DNA from: Enemella dayhoffiae
GTDB lineage: Bacteria > Actinomycetota > Actinomycetes > Propionibacteriales > Propionibacteriaceae
Reading direction: 5' to 3'
DNA: 64,000 nt
Assembly: GCF_002250625.1 (NCBI RefSeq)
Contig: NZ_NMVQ01000001.1
Coordinates: forward strand, 62,001 to 126,000
Shown: positions 16,594 through 24,836 of the stretch, in pieces
Layout: each line of letters starts with the position of its first letter
Numbering within the stretch: the first letter of the stretch is position 1
Made by a program: the position numbers and the translations under genes
The notes under the pieces: model-generated
What the model was told of the DNA's origin: nothing
Databases searched by the model: none
The model's input: only the letters and a program-made list of their open reading frames with translations

Positions 16594-18717
16594 TCAGTGC
16601 TGCAGCGGCGGGTGCAGGTCGGTCATCCGGAACCGTTGCCGGGAGGCGACCGCGGTCACGTCCAGCACGATCGCCACCGCGGCGATGCCGAGCAGCACCA
16701 GCACGTCGCGCCAGAAGTGGGACCACAGGCCGCCGGAGATCACCACCCGGAACGCGTCGATCGAGTAGGTGATCGGCATGAACGGGTTGATTGCGGCGAA
16801 GAACGGTGGCAGCACCTCCCTGGGATAGGTGCCGCCGGTGGAGGCGAGTTGCAGGATGAGCACCACCAGCAGGACCGCCGACCCGGGCAGCCCCAGCGCC
16901 ATCCGCAACAGGTGCGCGATCAGCGAGAACGTCAGAGCCACCAGCCCGGTCAGCGCGATCGCCGCCAGCGGGTGCACCGGGTCGAGCCCGAGCACCACCC
17001 ACACCGTGCCCAGCATCAACATGCCCCCGGTGAACGCGACCGTGCCGAACGGCAGCCAGGCCGACAGCATCACGTGCAGCGGGTGCAGCCGGCCGGCGAG
17101 CAGGCGTCCCGAGATCGGCCGCATCACCAGGAATCCGGAGATGCCGAACACCCACAGCGCGATCGAGAAGAACAGCGGGGCCAGCCCTCGGCCGTAGGCG
17201 CCGGCGGGGTTCAGCACGTCCATCCGCACGTCGGCGGGTGAGGAGAGCACCTGCACCGCCTGGTCGGTCTGCTCCGGGCTCAGCACGGGCAGCCGGTTCA
17301 CCCCGTCGCTGAGGCCGCTGGCGAGTTGGTTGGCTCCATCGAGCAGTTGCTGGTTGCCGGTATCGAGCCGAGCGGCGCCGTCCTTCAGCTTCACCAACCC
17401 GTCGGCGAGCTGGCCGGATCCGGTGTTCAGCTGTTGGGCACCGCCGGCCGCAGAGTTGATCCCGGCCTGCAGCTGACCCGCCCCGTGGTCGGCGGTGACG
17501 ATGCCGCGGTGCAGGGTGTCGGCGCCGCTGGCGACCGCGTGGGCGCCGTCGTTGAGCTGGGCGAGCTTGGACTCGGCGGTCTTCAGGTCCCCGGAAAGGT
17601 TGCTGCCCTGCACCCGCCCGTTCAGGGTGGCCGAGCGCTGCCCGATCGCCGCGGATCGCGCAGTCACCGCCTCCGCCCGCTGCTGGCCGTCGCGCAGCCG
17701 CTGTCTCGCGTCGGCGTACGCCTTGGTCTGGGTGACCTGCGGGTCCGCGGCCGCGAGCTGATCGAGCGCCGAGCTCAGCTGGGACAGGTCGTTGGAGATC
17801 GACTGGGAGCTGCCGCCGACGCTGCTGGTCACCGACTGCACGTCGGTGTTGATCGTGCTCGCGTCGGACTTGATCTGGGGCAGCGTGCCGTCGATGCGTT
17901 GCAGGGCAGGAACGACGGTGTCATGCAGGGTCTGCGTGCCTGCGGCGACCTGATCGGCACCGTTGGCCAGATCCTGAGAACCGCTGGACAGCTTGGACAT
18001 CCCGTCGCTGAGCTGCTGCGAACCGGTCTGCAGCTGTCCCATCCCTGAGGCGAGTTGCCCCGCCCCCTCGTGCAGCTGGGCCCCGGCGTCGGCCGCCTGA
18101 CTCGTGCCCGTGGCCAGCTGGGCCGAGCCCTCCTTGGCCTGCGCCAGTCCGTCGCGCAGGCGTACCGACCCGTCTCGGGCGTTGACCATCCCGCCGCGGA
18201 TCTCCGCCAGATTTCCAAACACTGCACGGAAATAGGACTCCACCGCGGTCTGATCGACCGCCTCGGTGATCGAATCCTGGGCCCGGGCCACCAGAGAGCC
18301 GATGACGAAACCGTTGGCGTCGTTGCGGCGCAGGGTGATCCCGGCGCGCTGCGGATCGGTACCACCGCCGGAGACCAGGTTGGCCGAGAAGTCGCTCGGC
18401 ACGTGCACGGTCAGATAGTAGTCACCCTCGCGGAGGCCCCGCTCGGCCTCGGCGGCGGTGACCACGTGCCAGTCAAAATTTCTCTTCTCCAGCATGGAAT
18501 CGGTGAAGTCCTTGCCGGCCTGGACGTGCTTGCCCTGATAGTCGACAGGGATGTCCTCGTTGACCACCGCCACCGGCAGGTGGTCCATCCGGGCGGCCGG
18601 GTTCCAGTTGGCGCCCAGATAGATGGCGCCGTAGAACACCGGCACCAGGGCGGCGAAGATCAGCGCCAGCTTCGGGAGAAGGCCGCGAAAGCGGCGCAAT
18701 TCGAATCGAGAAAGCAT
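16594..18717 (-). CDS. YhgE/Pip-domain membrane protein (ABC-2-type permease-like)
   Basis: 707 residues. One N-terminal TM helix (LPKLALIFAALVPVFYGAIYLG) is followed by a large exterior region of about 450 residues built from repeated G-x-x-Q-L-x-x-G units (GTSQAADAGAQL, SGMGQLQTG, LSDGMSKLSSG, LNTGSGQLADGL), then five or six C-terminal TM helices. This is the YhgE/Pip architecture, in which a coiled exterior rod links two membrane parts, as in phage-infection proteins and MmpL/ESX-linked exporters. It starts 1 nt after the ABC ATPase stop and is its obvious partner. Cargo unknown; export or envelope assembly is likely. Confidence 0.82.
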   Translation of the reverse strand: MLSRFELRRFRGLLPKLALIFAALVPVFYGAIYLGANWNPAARMDHLPVAVVNEDIPVDYQGKHVQAGKDFTDSMLEKRNFDWHVVTAAEAERGLREGDYYLTVHVPSDFSANLVSGGGTDPQRAGITLRRNDANGFVIGSLVARAQDSITEAVDQTAVESYFRAVFGNLAEIRGGMVNARDGSVRLRDGLAQAKEGSAQLATGTSQAADAGAQLHEGAGQLASGMGQLQTGSQQLSDGMSKLSSGSQDLANGADQVAAGTQTLHDTVVPALQRIDGTLPQIKSDASTINTDVQSVTSSVGGSSQSISNDLSQLSSALDQLAAADPQVTQTKAYADARQRLRDGQQRAEAVTARSAAIGQRSATLNGRVQGSNLSGDLKTAESKLAQLNDGAHAVASGADTLHRGIVTADHGAGQLQAGINSAAGGAQQLNTGSGQLADGLVKLKDGAARLDTGNQQLLDGANQLASGLSDGVNRLPVLSPEQTDQAVQVLSSPADVRMDVLNPAGAYGRGLAPLFFSIALWVFGISGFLVMRPISGRLLAGRLHPLHVMLSAWLPFGTVAFTGGMLMLGTVWVVLGLDPVHPLAAIALTGLVALTFSLIAHLLRMALGLPGSAVLLVVLILQLASTGGTYPREVLPPFFAAINPFMPITYSIDAFRVVISGGLWSHFWRDVLVLLGIAAVAIVLDVTAVASRQRFRMTDLHPPLQH

Positions 18718-18718
18718 T

Positions 18719-19393
18719 TCACAGATCCAATGGGTCGAGTGCGTGGCGTGGCTGATGCACGTCCAGATGGAGGATGTTGGCCCCGGCGGGCACCTGGGCG
18801 GTGTCCAGCGCGGAGACGATGAAGGTGTGCCCGGCGGTACTGAGCAGGTCGAGCTGCTCGTGCATCCACAACAGTTGCCGGTCGGTGAGGGATGCGTCCA
18901 GGTCATCGAGCAGCACGTACGCCGAGGGGCGCAGGCAGCCGAGCACGGCGGTGAGCAGGGTACGCCGATGCGCCGGCAGGTGCCCGACCACCTGTTCAGG
19001 GTCGAACCACTCGCCGAGCAGCTGCTGCAGTTCGGTGAACCGCACGCGGCCCTGGCGTACGCCGATCGCCTCGGTGAGCGCCCGCTCGTCGCGAGCCTCC
19101 CCCACCGTCAGGCTTGGCTCGAGGTCTGCCAGGTCGCTGATCCGGGCCACGCTGGTCAACTGGCGCAGCTTGCGCGGGTGGGCGATCCCGTCGATCCCGG
19201 CGACGAGCAGTTCGCCGGCGGCCCCCTTGAGCCGGCCGCCGAGGGCGAGCAGCAGGGCGGAGCGTCCGGCTCCCTGCTGACCGACCAGCACCCCGCGTTG
19301 GCCGGCGACGAGCTCCCAGTCCAGTGGTCCGAACACCGAGCCGCGGCGGCCCTCCATCCGCAGCCCGTCGGCGCACAACAGCGGCTCAGGCAT
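18719..19393 (-). CDS. Degenerate ABC transporter ATP-binding protein
   Basis: 224 residues with the ABC ATPase layout. The Walker A motif reads GQQGAGRS, with Arg instead of the nucleotide-binding Lys. The signature motif LSGGQ is not recognisable (LPAHRRTLL lies at its position). Walker B is AYVLLDDLDAS, where the usual catalytic Glu is Asp. This may be a nucleotide sensor or a weak ATPase. It overlaps the tetR stop by 8 nt (ATGCCTGA) and is followed after 1 nt by the YhgE/Pip gene, so the three form an operon. Confidence 0.78.
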   Translation of the reverse strand: MPEPLLCADGLRMEGRRGSVFGPLDWELVAGQRGVLVGQQGAGRSALLLALGGRLKGAAGELLVAGIDGIAHPRKLRQLTSVARISDLADLEPSLTVGEARDERALTEAIGVRQGRVRFTELQQLLGEWFDPEQVVGHLPAHRRTLLTAVLGCLRPSAYVLLDDLDASLTDRQLLWMHEQLDLLSTAGHTFIVSALDTAQVPAGANILHLDVHQPRHALDPLDL

Positions 19394-19979
19394 CGCACAA
19401 ACCGTACAGCACCAGCGCCACCTGGGCGGCGACCCGGTCGCGGCCGGCCGGGCTGGCGCCGCGGCGGATCCGGTTCAGCTCGAACAGCACCACCGACAGC
19501 ACGGCGCGACCGGCGTCGGTGGGATCGATCCCACTGCGCAACGGGAGAACCGAGCCGATCGCGTCACCGATCTGGGTCACCGCCGCGACGGCTTCAGAGC
19601 GGTGCTCGCCCTCGGCGCCGAACAGCACCTCGCGGGCGAACAGGACGAAGGTGTCGGGGTCCGCGGCCGCCAGTTCGAACAGCGGGGCGAGCAGTGCCAT
19701 GGTGGCCGCCACCGGTTCGGTGACCCGCTCGGCGCGGGCCAGACCGCGGGCGGCACCGTCGCGCAGCCGGTGGTTGACCACCATCAGCAGCAACTCGGCC
19801 TTGGTCGCGGCGTAGGTGAACACGGTGCCGCTCGCCACGTCAGCGGCGTCGGCGATCTGCTGGGTGGTCGTTCCGGCGTACCCCTGCTCGCTGAAGAGTC
19901 GATCCGCCGCGGCGAGGATGCGGCCGCGCTTGGCGGCCTTGGCCTGCTCCCGGCGGCCGATCGGCCGGTCTTGGGTCAT
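19386..19979 (-). CDS. TetR family transcriptional repressor
   Basis: 197 residues. The N-terminal helix-turn-helix is clear (GRILAAADRLFSEQGYAGTTTQQIADAADVASGTVFTYAATKAELL). The C-terminal ligand-binding domain is not assigned to a ligand class. First gene of the tetR-ABC-YhgE operon. Two tandem palindromes at 20000-20029, just upstream of its start, are the likely operator, implying autoregulation and control of the exporter. Confidence 0.9.
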   Translation of the reverse strand: MTQDRPIGRREQAKAAKRGRILAAADRLFSEQGYAGTTTQQIADAADVASGTVFTYAATKAELLLMVVNHRLRDGAARGLARAERVTEPVAATMALLAPLFELAAADPDTFVLFAREVLFGAEGEHRSEAVAAVTQIGDAIGSVLPLRSGIDPTDAGRAVLSVVLFELNRIRRGASPAGRDRVAAQVALVLYGLCDA

Positions 19980-19999
19980 CTTCCCCCATTCCTGACTGG

Positions 20000-20029
20000 A
20001 CTCATTTATGAGTGTACTCAGGTTTGAGT
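20000..20029. promoter_or_regulatory. Two tandem ACTCA-N4-TGAGT operators
   Basis: ACTCA-TTTA-TGAGT (20000-20013) and ACTCA-GGTT-TGAGT (20016-20029), separated by 2 bp, centres 16 bp apart. They lie 20 bp upstream of the tetR start and about 40 bp before the divergent gene at 20069, an arrangement typical of two TetR dimers on one promoter. Confidence 0.75.
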
Positions 20030-20056
20030 GAGAAGGAAATCCGGACCCGCGCGACG

Positions 20057-20062
20057 TAGACT
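20057..20062 (+). promoter_or_regulatory. TAGACT -10 box, leaderless promoter
   Basis: TAGACT ends 6 nt before ATG 20069 and sits 28 bp from the TetR operator pair, so this small gene may share control with the exporter operon. Confidence 0.5.
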
Positions 20063-20068
20063 TCGGGC

Positions 20069-20371
20069 ATGGCCGAGGTACGCAAGCACGGGCAGGGCGG
20101 GGGCGGGCACATCGCCGCCGCGATCGAGCGCGCCATGGCTTCGGGGGTACGCCCCAGCGGCACCGGTGCGCCGCCCGAGGCAGGGCAGGGCCAGCCGTCG
20201 GCGAAGTCCACCCAGCATTTGGTCACCGCCAGCTCGTTCCTCACCAGCGACCCCTTCCTGATCCGGCCAAAGCCGGCCGGGCCCGCCGCGAGCGAAGCGG
20301 CCGCCGACGACGTGCCTGCCGACGACGACGCTGACGAGGCCGACGCAGACGAACGTTCTGATCGGGCCTGA
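20069..20371 (+). CDS. Small acidic-tailed protein of unknown function
   Basis: 100 residues. The N-terminal half is Gly/Ala-rich with a possible helix (GHIAAAIERAMASG), the middle is TQHLVTASSFLTSDPFLIRP, and the C-terminal third is Asp/Glu/Ala-rich and probably disordered. No signal peptide or TM segment. Family not recognised. Support comes from the leaderless promoter TAGACT and coding-like third-position GC. Divergent from tetR. Confidence 0.55.
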   Translation: MAEVRKHGQGGGGHIAAAIERAMASGVRPSGTGAPPEAGQGQPSAKSTQHLVTASSFLTSDPFLIRPKPAGPAASEAAADDVPADDDADEADADERSDRA

Positions 20372-20381
20372 CAGCCAGCCG

Positions 20382-20799
20382 TCAGCGCACCGAGCGAATC
20401 CTGCCCAGCAACAACCCGCCGAGGACGGTGGGCCCCGCCGACAGCAGATAGAGCCCGGCATAACCGCCCAGGTGGTGCAGCGCCAGGGCGGCGATCACCG
20501 GGGCAAGGGCGTTGGGCACCAGCACCGCCAGATTCATCACCCCGACGTCCCGCCCGCGCGCCTCGGGGACCGGGAGCACCTCGTTCACCAGCGCCTGGTC
20601 GACGGCCATGAACACTCCCCAGTTGATCCCGAGCAGCACGGCCGCCCCGATCAGCACCTCGAACGTGCCGGCCACGGCCATCACCACGCAGGCCGCGGCC
20701 ACGCCGGCCGCGGACGCCGCGACGAACCGGGAGCCGGCGGCGTACCCGACCGGAAAACCAGTCGCTCACGACCGCCGAGCCGAACACGGCGACGATCCC
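20382..20799 (-). pseudogene. C-terminal remnant of an MFS transporter
   Basis: About 140 codons of the C-terminal half of a sugar- or drug-type MFS protein: IVAVFGSAVVSDWF, then, after a one-base shift at the A4 run 20754-20757 (plus strand), VGYAAGSRFVAASAAG, followed by INWGVFMAVDQALVNEVLPV, PEARGRDVGVMNLA and HHLGGYAGLYLLSAG to the natural end. The first 60-70 % of the gene is missing; at about 20800 the sequence changes abruptly to a GH1 remnant. Non-functional. Confidence 0.75.
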
Positions 20800-20980
20800 T
20801 AGTGCTCGATGGCCCCTGGGTCGCGGCGGCCGGGCTCGGGCTCGATCCGGGACCACTCGACCCCGAGGCGGTAGTGCGGCAGGTTCAGCCGGGCCATCAG
20901 CTCGGCGTCGGCCCGCCACCGGTTCCAGTGATCGGTCACACGCAGTGGGGTGGAGCCGTCGGCGATGGCGCCGGACGGGC
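20799..20980 (-). pseudogene. Internal remnant of a GH1 beta-glucosidase-like gene
   Basis: About 55 codons read VTDHWNRWRADAELMARLN, then LPHYRLGVEWSRIEPEPG and GAIEH. This is the GH1 stretch containing the conserved HW/HY, R and EWSRIEP positions. Both the N-terminal part (with the family's FLWG motif) and the catalytic C-terminal two-thirds are absent. It runs directly into the MFS remnant, so one deletion probably removed the GH1 3' part and the MFS 5' part of a former beta-glucoside utilisation operon. Confidence 0.65.
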
Positions 20981-21047
20981 ACTCGCGTTTCGTCGGGCCT
21001 GACACGACCGCGGGTAGCGTGGGGATCCCCCCCCGAAGGAGGAGCCC

Positions 21048-22175
21048 GTGGAGCACGGCGCCCAGCACCCGCAGCCCGGTCACGAGTTGGTACCCCTGCG
21101 AAAGAAGCTGCGACATCCCGGCGAGATCCCGTGGCTCGCGGTCGCCGGCGTGATCTTCCTGGTGGCGTACGCCTCGCTGCTCGCCCTCGCGATCGCGACC
21201 GGGCTGGAGGCGGACCAGGGACTCTCCAGCAACGGCACGGTGGTGCAGGTGATGGGGGTCCTGGCGGTGTCGCCGCTGCTGATCCTGTTCGCGCGTGGGA
21301 TCCTGTACGCCCAGCTGCGCACGAGTTCGGTGCGGATGTCGCCGACCCAGTTCCCGGAGGGGTACCGGATGGTGGTCGAGGCGGCAAGGGCCGCCGGCCT
21401 GCCGAAGGTGCCCGACGCCTACGTCCGCTCAGGGTCGGGGGTGATCAACGCTTTTGCGGCAGGGCACGGATTCCGGCGGTTCGTCACCGTGCACAGTGAT
21501 CTGTTCGAGGTGGGCGGCGCGGCCCGTGACCCGGATGCGCTGCGGTTCGTGATCGGGCACGAGGTCGGTCACCTGGCGGCCGGGCACGCATCCTATTGGC
21601 GGATCGTGGTGATGCAGGTGATGTATCAGATTCCGTTGCTGGGCAGGTTTCTCTCCCGCGCGCAGGAATACACCGCCGACAACTACGGCTACAACTTCTG
21701 CGCCACCGGGGCTGGCGGGGCGATCCAGGTGCTGTCCGGCGGCAAATATCTGAACCACAACGTGAACCTGCACGAGTTCGCCGATCGCGCCGGTTCGGAG
21801 CGGGGGTTCTTCGTCTGGTGCGCGAACCTGAACGCGACCCACCCGGTGCTCACCTGGCGCGCCCAGGCGCTGCGCGATCGCACCCGGCCGGGATCGTTGT
21901 TCCTGCGGCCGAACTTCCAGCCCTACGGCCCGCCGGCGTTGCCACCCGGCAACCGACCGACCCGCGAGGCACCGAGCCCCGACGAGGCGCTCGCCTATCT
22001 GGCGGCGTACCCGCCGGTCGGCCCGCCCCAGTTCGGTCAGAACTTCCCGGTTCCCCTGCCCGGGCAGGAAATCCAACCAGGCTCGGCGAGCCGCTACGGC
22101 GAGGGCACCTTGTACGCCGGCTGGCAGGGCCCGCAGCCGATCAACTCAGGAACGGGTACGCCGGGCGGTTCCTGA
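21048..22175 (+). CDS. M48 family zinc metallopeptidase with N-terminal membrane domain
   Basis: 375 residues. Two TM helices (about 27-50 and 65-87) precede the protease domain. HEVGH is at about residue 170 in VIGHEVGHLAAGH, and the third ligand is Glu in RAQEYTADNYG (about 206). After about 290 the tail is Pro/Gly-rich and probably disordered. GTG 21048 follows a strong AGGAGG. It differs from the M48 protein at the window start in having its membrane domain ahead of the protease domain. Likely membrane-protein quality control; substrate unknown. Confidence 0.9.
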   Translation: MEHGAQHPQPGHELVPLRKKLRHPGEIPWLAVAGVIFLVAYASLLALAIATGLEADQGLSSNGTVVQVMGVLAVSPLLILFARGILYAQLRTSSVRMSPTQFPEGYRMVVEAARAAGLPKVPDAYVRSGSGVINAFAAGHGFRRFVTVHSDLFEVGGAARDPDALRFVIGHEVGHLAAGHASYWRIVVMQVMYQIPLLGRFLSRAQEYTADNYGYNFCATGAGGAIQVLSGGKYLNHNVNLHEFADRAGSERGFFVWCANLNATHPVLTWRAQALRDRTRPGSLFLRPNFQPYGPPALPPGNRPTREAPSPDEALAYLAAYPPVGPPQFGQNFPVPLPGQEIQPGSASRYGEGTLYAGWQGPQPINSGTGTPGGS

Positions 22176-22336
22176 TGGTCTGGGTCAGTTGGTGGGTGCC
22201 GATGGGGGCGGGCTGCGGACGAGCACTGGTGCGCTCTGGACGCCGACCGCCGCGGTGCTGACCGGGTTGCTCGCACTTGCGGCCCGAGATGCGAGAAACC
22301 CCTGACCAACGGGCGGTTGATCAGGGGCTTCAGCTG

Positions 22337-22409
22337 CGCGCTCGGAGGGATTCGAACCCCCAACCTTCTGATCCGTAGTCAGATGCTCTATCCGTTAAGC
22401 TACGAGCGC
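22337..22409 (-). tRNA. tRNA-Arg (anticodon ACG)
   Basis: 73 nt. Acceptor stem GCGCTCG/CGAGCGC, discriminator G. Anticodon loop CTACGGA gives ACG (the A is normally edited to I). The T-arm GGGGGTTCGAATCCC is standard. CCA is not encoded. Confidence 0.95.
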
Positions 22410-22510
22410 TCGGGTTGGCCACGTCGCCGTGAACCGAGGGATCACTCTACCCCACCCGCCTGAGCTCGGTCCAATCCCTTGTCATCGGCCCCACTCCGCG
22501 GCCTGAACGC
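22410..22510. other. Intergenic DNA, tRNA-Arg upstream side
   Basis: About 100 bp with no gene seen. It holds the upstream (promoter) side of the minus-strand tRNA-Arg gene and no clear ORF. Confidence 0.4.
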
Positions 22511-22542
22511 CACTCAACGGCTCGTCGGCGAGCCGCTGAGTG
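22511..22542. repeat. Long hairpin containing CACTCAACGGCTCG
   Basis: CACTCAACGGCTCG (22511-22524), 4-nt loop TCGG, CGAGCCGCTGAGTG (22529-22542): 14-bp stem with one mismatch. The CACTCAAC arm recurs in the inverted repeat at 60366-60427, so this may be a member of a dispersed family. It could also end read-through transcription ahead of pckG. Confidence 0.6.
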
Positions 22543-22560
22543 AACCCCACGCCGCTGAGT

Positions 22561-22601
22561 CCCTTCGACAGGCTCAGGGACCCTTCGTCAGGCTCAGGGG
22601 G
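22561..22601. repeat. Two tandem copies of the CCCTTCGACAGGCTCAGGG repeat
   Basis: First copy exact (22561 onward). The second copy (22581-22601) has T for A (CTTCGTCAGG). Same family as 8619, 47040 and 52679. Confidence 0.75.
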
Positions 22602-22626
22602 CGTACAGCGTGGGGAGTCTCACACC

Positions 22627-22697
22627 GACCACTGGTCTGTTTTGTATGTGACCAGTTATCGTGCTGGGCTAGTGTGATACCACTACGCCCACTGGTC
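22627..22697. promoter_or_regulatory. pckG control region with ACTGGTC palindrome and half-sites
   Basis: Perfect palindrome GACCA-C-TGGTC (22627-22637), inverted half-site ACCAGT (22651-22656) and direct half-site ACTGGTC (22691-22697), in a stretch clearly richer in A/T than its surroundings. The shape suits a GntR/FadR-type dimer. The region lies 45-115 bp upstream of the pckG start. Confidence 0.5.
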
Positions 22698-22741
22698 TAG
22701 GGGCATTCCACAAATCCATCGATCTCAGGGAGTACGACGAC

Positions 22742-24547
22742 GTGACTGCCATTGTTGGTCAGAACGCCCCCACCAAGCACAGCGAGCTGCTCGCGTGGGT
22801 GGAAGAGGTGGCCGCCCTCACCAAGCCCGACGCCGTGCGCTGGTGCGACGGTTCGGACGCCGAGTGGAAGGAGTTCACCGACCTTCTGGTGGACCGCGGC
22901 GTCGCCACTCGCCTGAACGACGAGGCGAAGCCGAACTCGTTCTATTTCCGTTCTGACCCCACCGACGTCGCGCGGGTGGAGGACCAGACGTTCATCTGCA
23001 CCGAGACCGAGGACGGCGCTGGGCCGACCAACAACTGGTCCGACCCCGCCGAGATGAAGCAGACCATGGGCAAGCTCTACGACGGGTGCATGAAGGGCCG
23101 CACCATGTTCGTGGTCCCGTTCTGCATGGGCCCGATCGACGCGGACGACCCGAAGTTCGGCGTCGAGCTGACCGACTCCGAATATGTGGTCATCTCGATG
23201 AAGATCATGACCCGGATGGGCAAGGACGCCCTGGCCGCGATGGGCACCGACAAGCCGTTCGTGAAGTGCCTGCACTCGGTGGGTCACCCAATCGCCGATG
23301 GCGAGCAGGACGTGGCGTGGCCGTGCAACGACACCAAGTACATCTCGCACTTCCCCGAGACCCGCGAGATCTGGTCCTACGGCTCCGGCTACGGCGGCAA
23401 CGCGCTGCTCGGCAAGAAGTGCTATGCGCTGCGGATCGCCTCGGCGATGGCGCACGACGAGGGCTGGCTGGCCGAGCACATGCTGATCCTCGAGCTGACC
23501 TCCCCGGAGAACAAGAAGTACGTGGTGTGCGCGGCCTTCCCGAGCGCCTGCGGCAAGACCAACCTGGCCATGCTCGAGCCGACCATCCCCGGCTGGACCG
23601 TGAAGACCCTCGGCGACGACATCGCGTGGATGCGCTTCGGCGAGGACGGCCGCCTGTATGCGGTGAACCCCGAGAACGGGTTCTTCGGCGTCGCCCCGGG
23701 CACCGGTTATCACACCAACCCGAACGCGATGCGCACGATCGAGAAGGGCAACTCTATCTTCACCAACGTCGCGCTGACCGATCACGGTGACGTGTGGTGG
23801 GAGGAGATGACCTCCACCAAGCCGAAGCACCTGACCGACTGGCACGGCAAGTCGTGGACCCCGGACAACGGGGAGAAGGCGGCTCACCCGAACAGCCGGT
23901 TCACCACCCCGATCGACCAGTGCCCGATCCTGTCGGAGGACTTCAACAACCCCAAGGGCGTACCGGTCGACGCGATCCTGTTCGGCGGTCGCCGGGCCAG
24001 CACCATCCCGCTGGTCGCCCAGTCCCGCGACTGGAACCATGGCGCGTTCATGGGCGCGACCTGCTCCTCGGAAACCACCGCCGCCGCCACCGGCGCGGTC
24101 GGCGTGGTGCGCCGCGACCCGATGGCGATGCTGCCGTTCATCGGCTACAACGCCAACGACTACCTGCAGCACTGGGTGAACATCGGGGAGAAGGGCGGCG
24201 ACAAGCTGCCGGCGATCTTCTTCGTGAACTGGTTCCGCAAGTCCGATCAGGGCAAGTTCCTGTGGCCGGGCTTCGGCGAGAACAGCCGCGTGCTGGAGTG
24301 GGTGATCAACCGCCTCGAGGGCAAGGCCGAGGCCGTCGACACCCCGGCCGGCGCGATCCCGGCAGAGGGGTCGCTGAACGTCGATGGGCTCTCCCTCACC
24401 GAGGAGGACCTGGCCGCCGCGACCAGGTTCAACGCCGAGGAGTGGAAGCAGGAAGTACCGCTGATCGAGGAGTGGTTCGACAAGCTCGGCGACGTGCCCC
24501 AGGCGCTGCGCGACGAGTTGGACACGCTGAAGCAGAACCTGAGCTGA
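22742..24547 (+). CDS. pckG: Phosphoenolpyruvate carboxykinase (GTP)
   Basis: 601 residues, full length for the GTP-dependent class. It interconverts oxaloacetate + GTP and PEP + CO2 + GDP in gluconeogenesis/anaplerosis. The hallmark P-loop with the reactive Cys is [15 protein letters not shown]; the Mn- and OAA-binding regions ([52 protein letters not shown]) are all present. Start GTG 22742 with GGGAG upstream. Its codon use is the most uniform in the window, in keeping with high expression. Confidence 0.97.
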   Translation: MTAIVGQNAPTKHSELLAWVEEVAALTKPDAVRWCDGSDAEWKEFTDLLVDRGVATRLNDEAKPNSFYFRSDPTDVARVEDQTFICTETEDGAGPTNNWSDPAEMKQTMGKLYDGCMKGRTMFVVPFCMGPIDADDPKFGVELTDSEYVVISMKIMTRMGKDALAAMGTDKPFVKCLHSVGHPIADGEQDVAWPCNDTKYISHFPETREIWSYGSGYGGNALLGKKCYALRIASAMAHDEGWLAEHMLILELTSPENKKYVVCAAFPSACGKTNLAMLEPTIPGWTVKTLGDDIAWMRFGEDGRLYAVNPENGFFGVAPGTGYHTNPNAMRTIEKGNSIFTNVALTDHGDVWWEEMTSTKPKHLTDWHGKSWTPDNGEKAAHPNSRFTTPIDQCPILSEDFNNPKGVPVDAILFGGRRASTIPLVAQSRDWNHGAFMGATCSSETTAAATGAVGVVRRDPMAMLPFIGYNANDYLQHWVNIGEKGGDKLPAIFFVNWFRKSDQGKFLWPGFGENSRVLEWVINRLEGKAEAVDTPAGAIPAEGSLNVDGLSLTEEDLAAATRFNAEEWKQEVPLIEEWFDKLGDVPQALRDELDTLKQNLS

Positions 24548-24593
24548 CCTCCCCGGGCACCCGGGCAGAGCTCGTGGTCGCGTTGGCGGATGG

Positions 24594-24785
24594 TCAGCGT
24601 TCGGGTGCCCAGCAGGCGAGCAGCTGCTGTTCGAGCCAGGCTTGGTACGCCGCAGCGGTCCAGCCGCAGCGGCGTACCAGCCTGTCGTGCACCTCTGGGG
24701 CGTTCAGCGTCCACACGACGTCGACCAGCTACTGCTCAGTGAGCCAGGTGGTACGCCGTCGCGCGGCGGGTGCACCCAGACACAA
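24594..24785 (-). pseudogene. C-terminal remnant of a TetR-family regulator
   Basis: Read on the minus strand, about 60 codons give RRTTWLTEQ, an in-frame TAG, then LVDVVWTLNAPEVHDRLVRR, CGWTAAAYQAWLEQQLL and a stop at 24594. The DVVWTL...PEVHDRLVRRxGW...YQAWL pattern is the usual end of many TetR regulators. The HTH half is absent and the TAG falls where CAG/Gln would fit. A decayed fragment between pckG and aqpZ. Confidence 0.55.
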
Positions 24786-24791
24786 ACCGGG

Positions 24792-24826
24792 GCCCGCGCC
24801 CAGGAGGTGCGAGCCCCGGCGCGGGC
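24792..24826 (-). terminator. Hairpin downstream of aqpZ
   Basis: GCCCGCGCC (24792-24800) pairs with GGCGCGGGC (24818-24826). It lies 10 bp past the aqpZ stop. No U-tract. Confidence 0.55.
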
Positions 24827-24836
24827 TACCCGGAAA

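Noticed and set aside
22410-22741. Riboswitch or small RNA upstream of pckG
   Set aside because: Only a simple hairpin and repeats are visible; no known riboswitch core.
24594-24785. Stop-codon readthrough (TAG) in the TetR fragment
   Set aside because: The HTH half is absent, so readthrough would not give a working regulator; simple decay is more likely.
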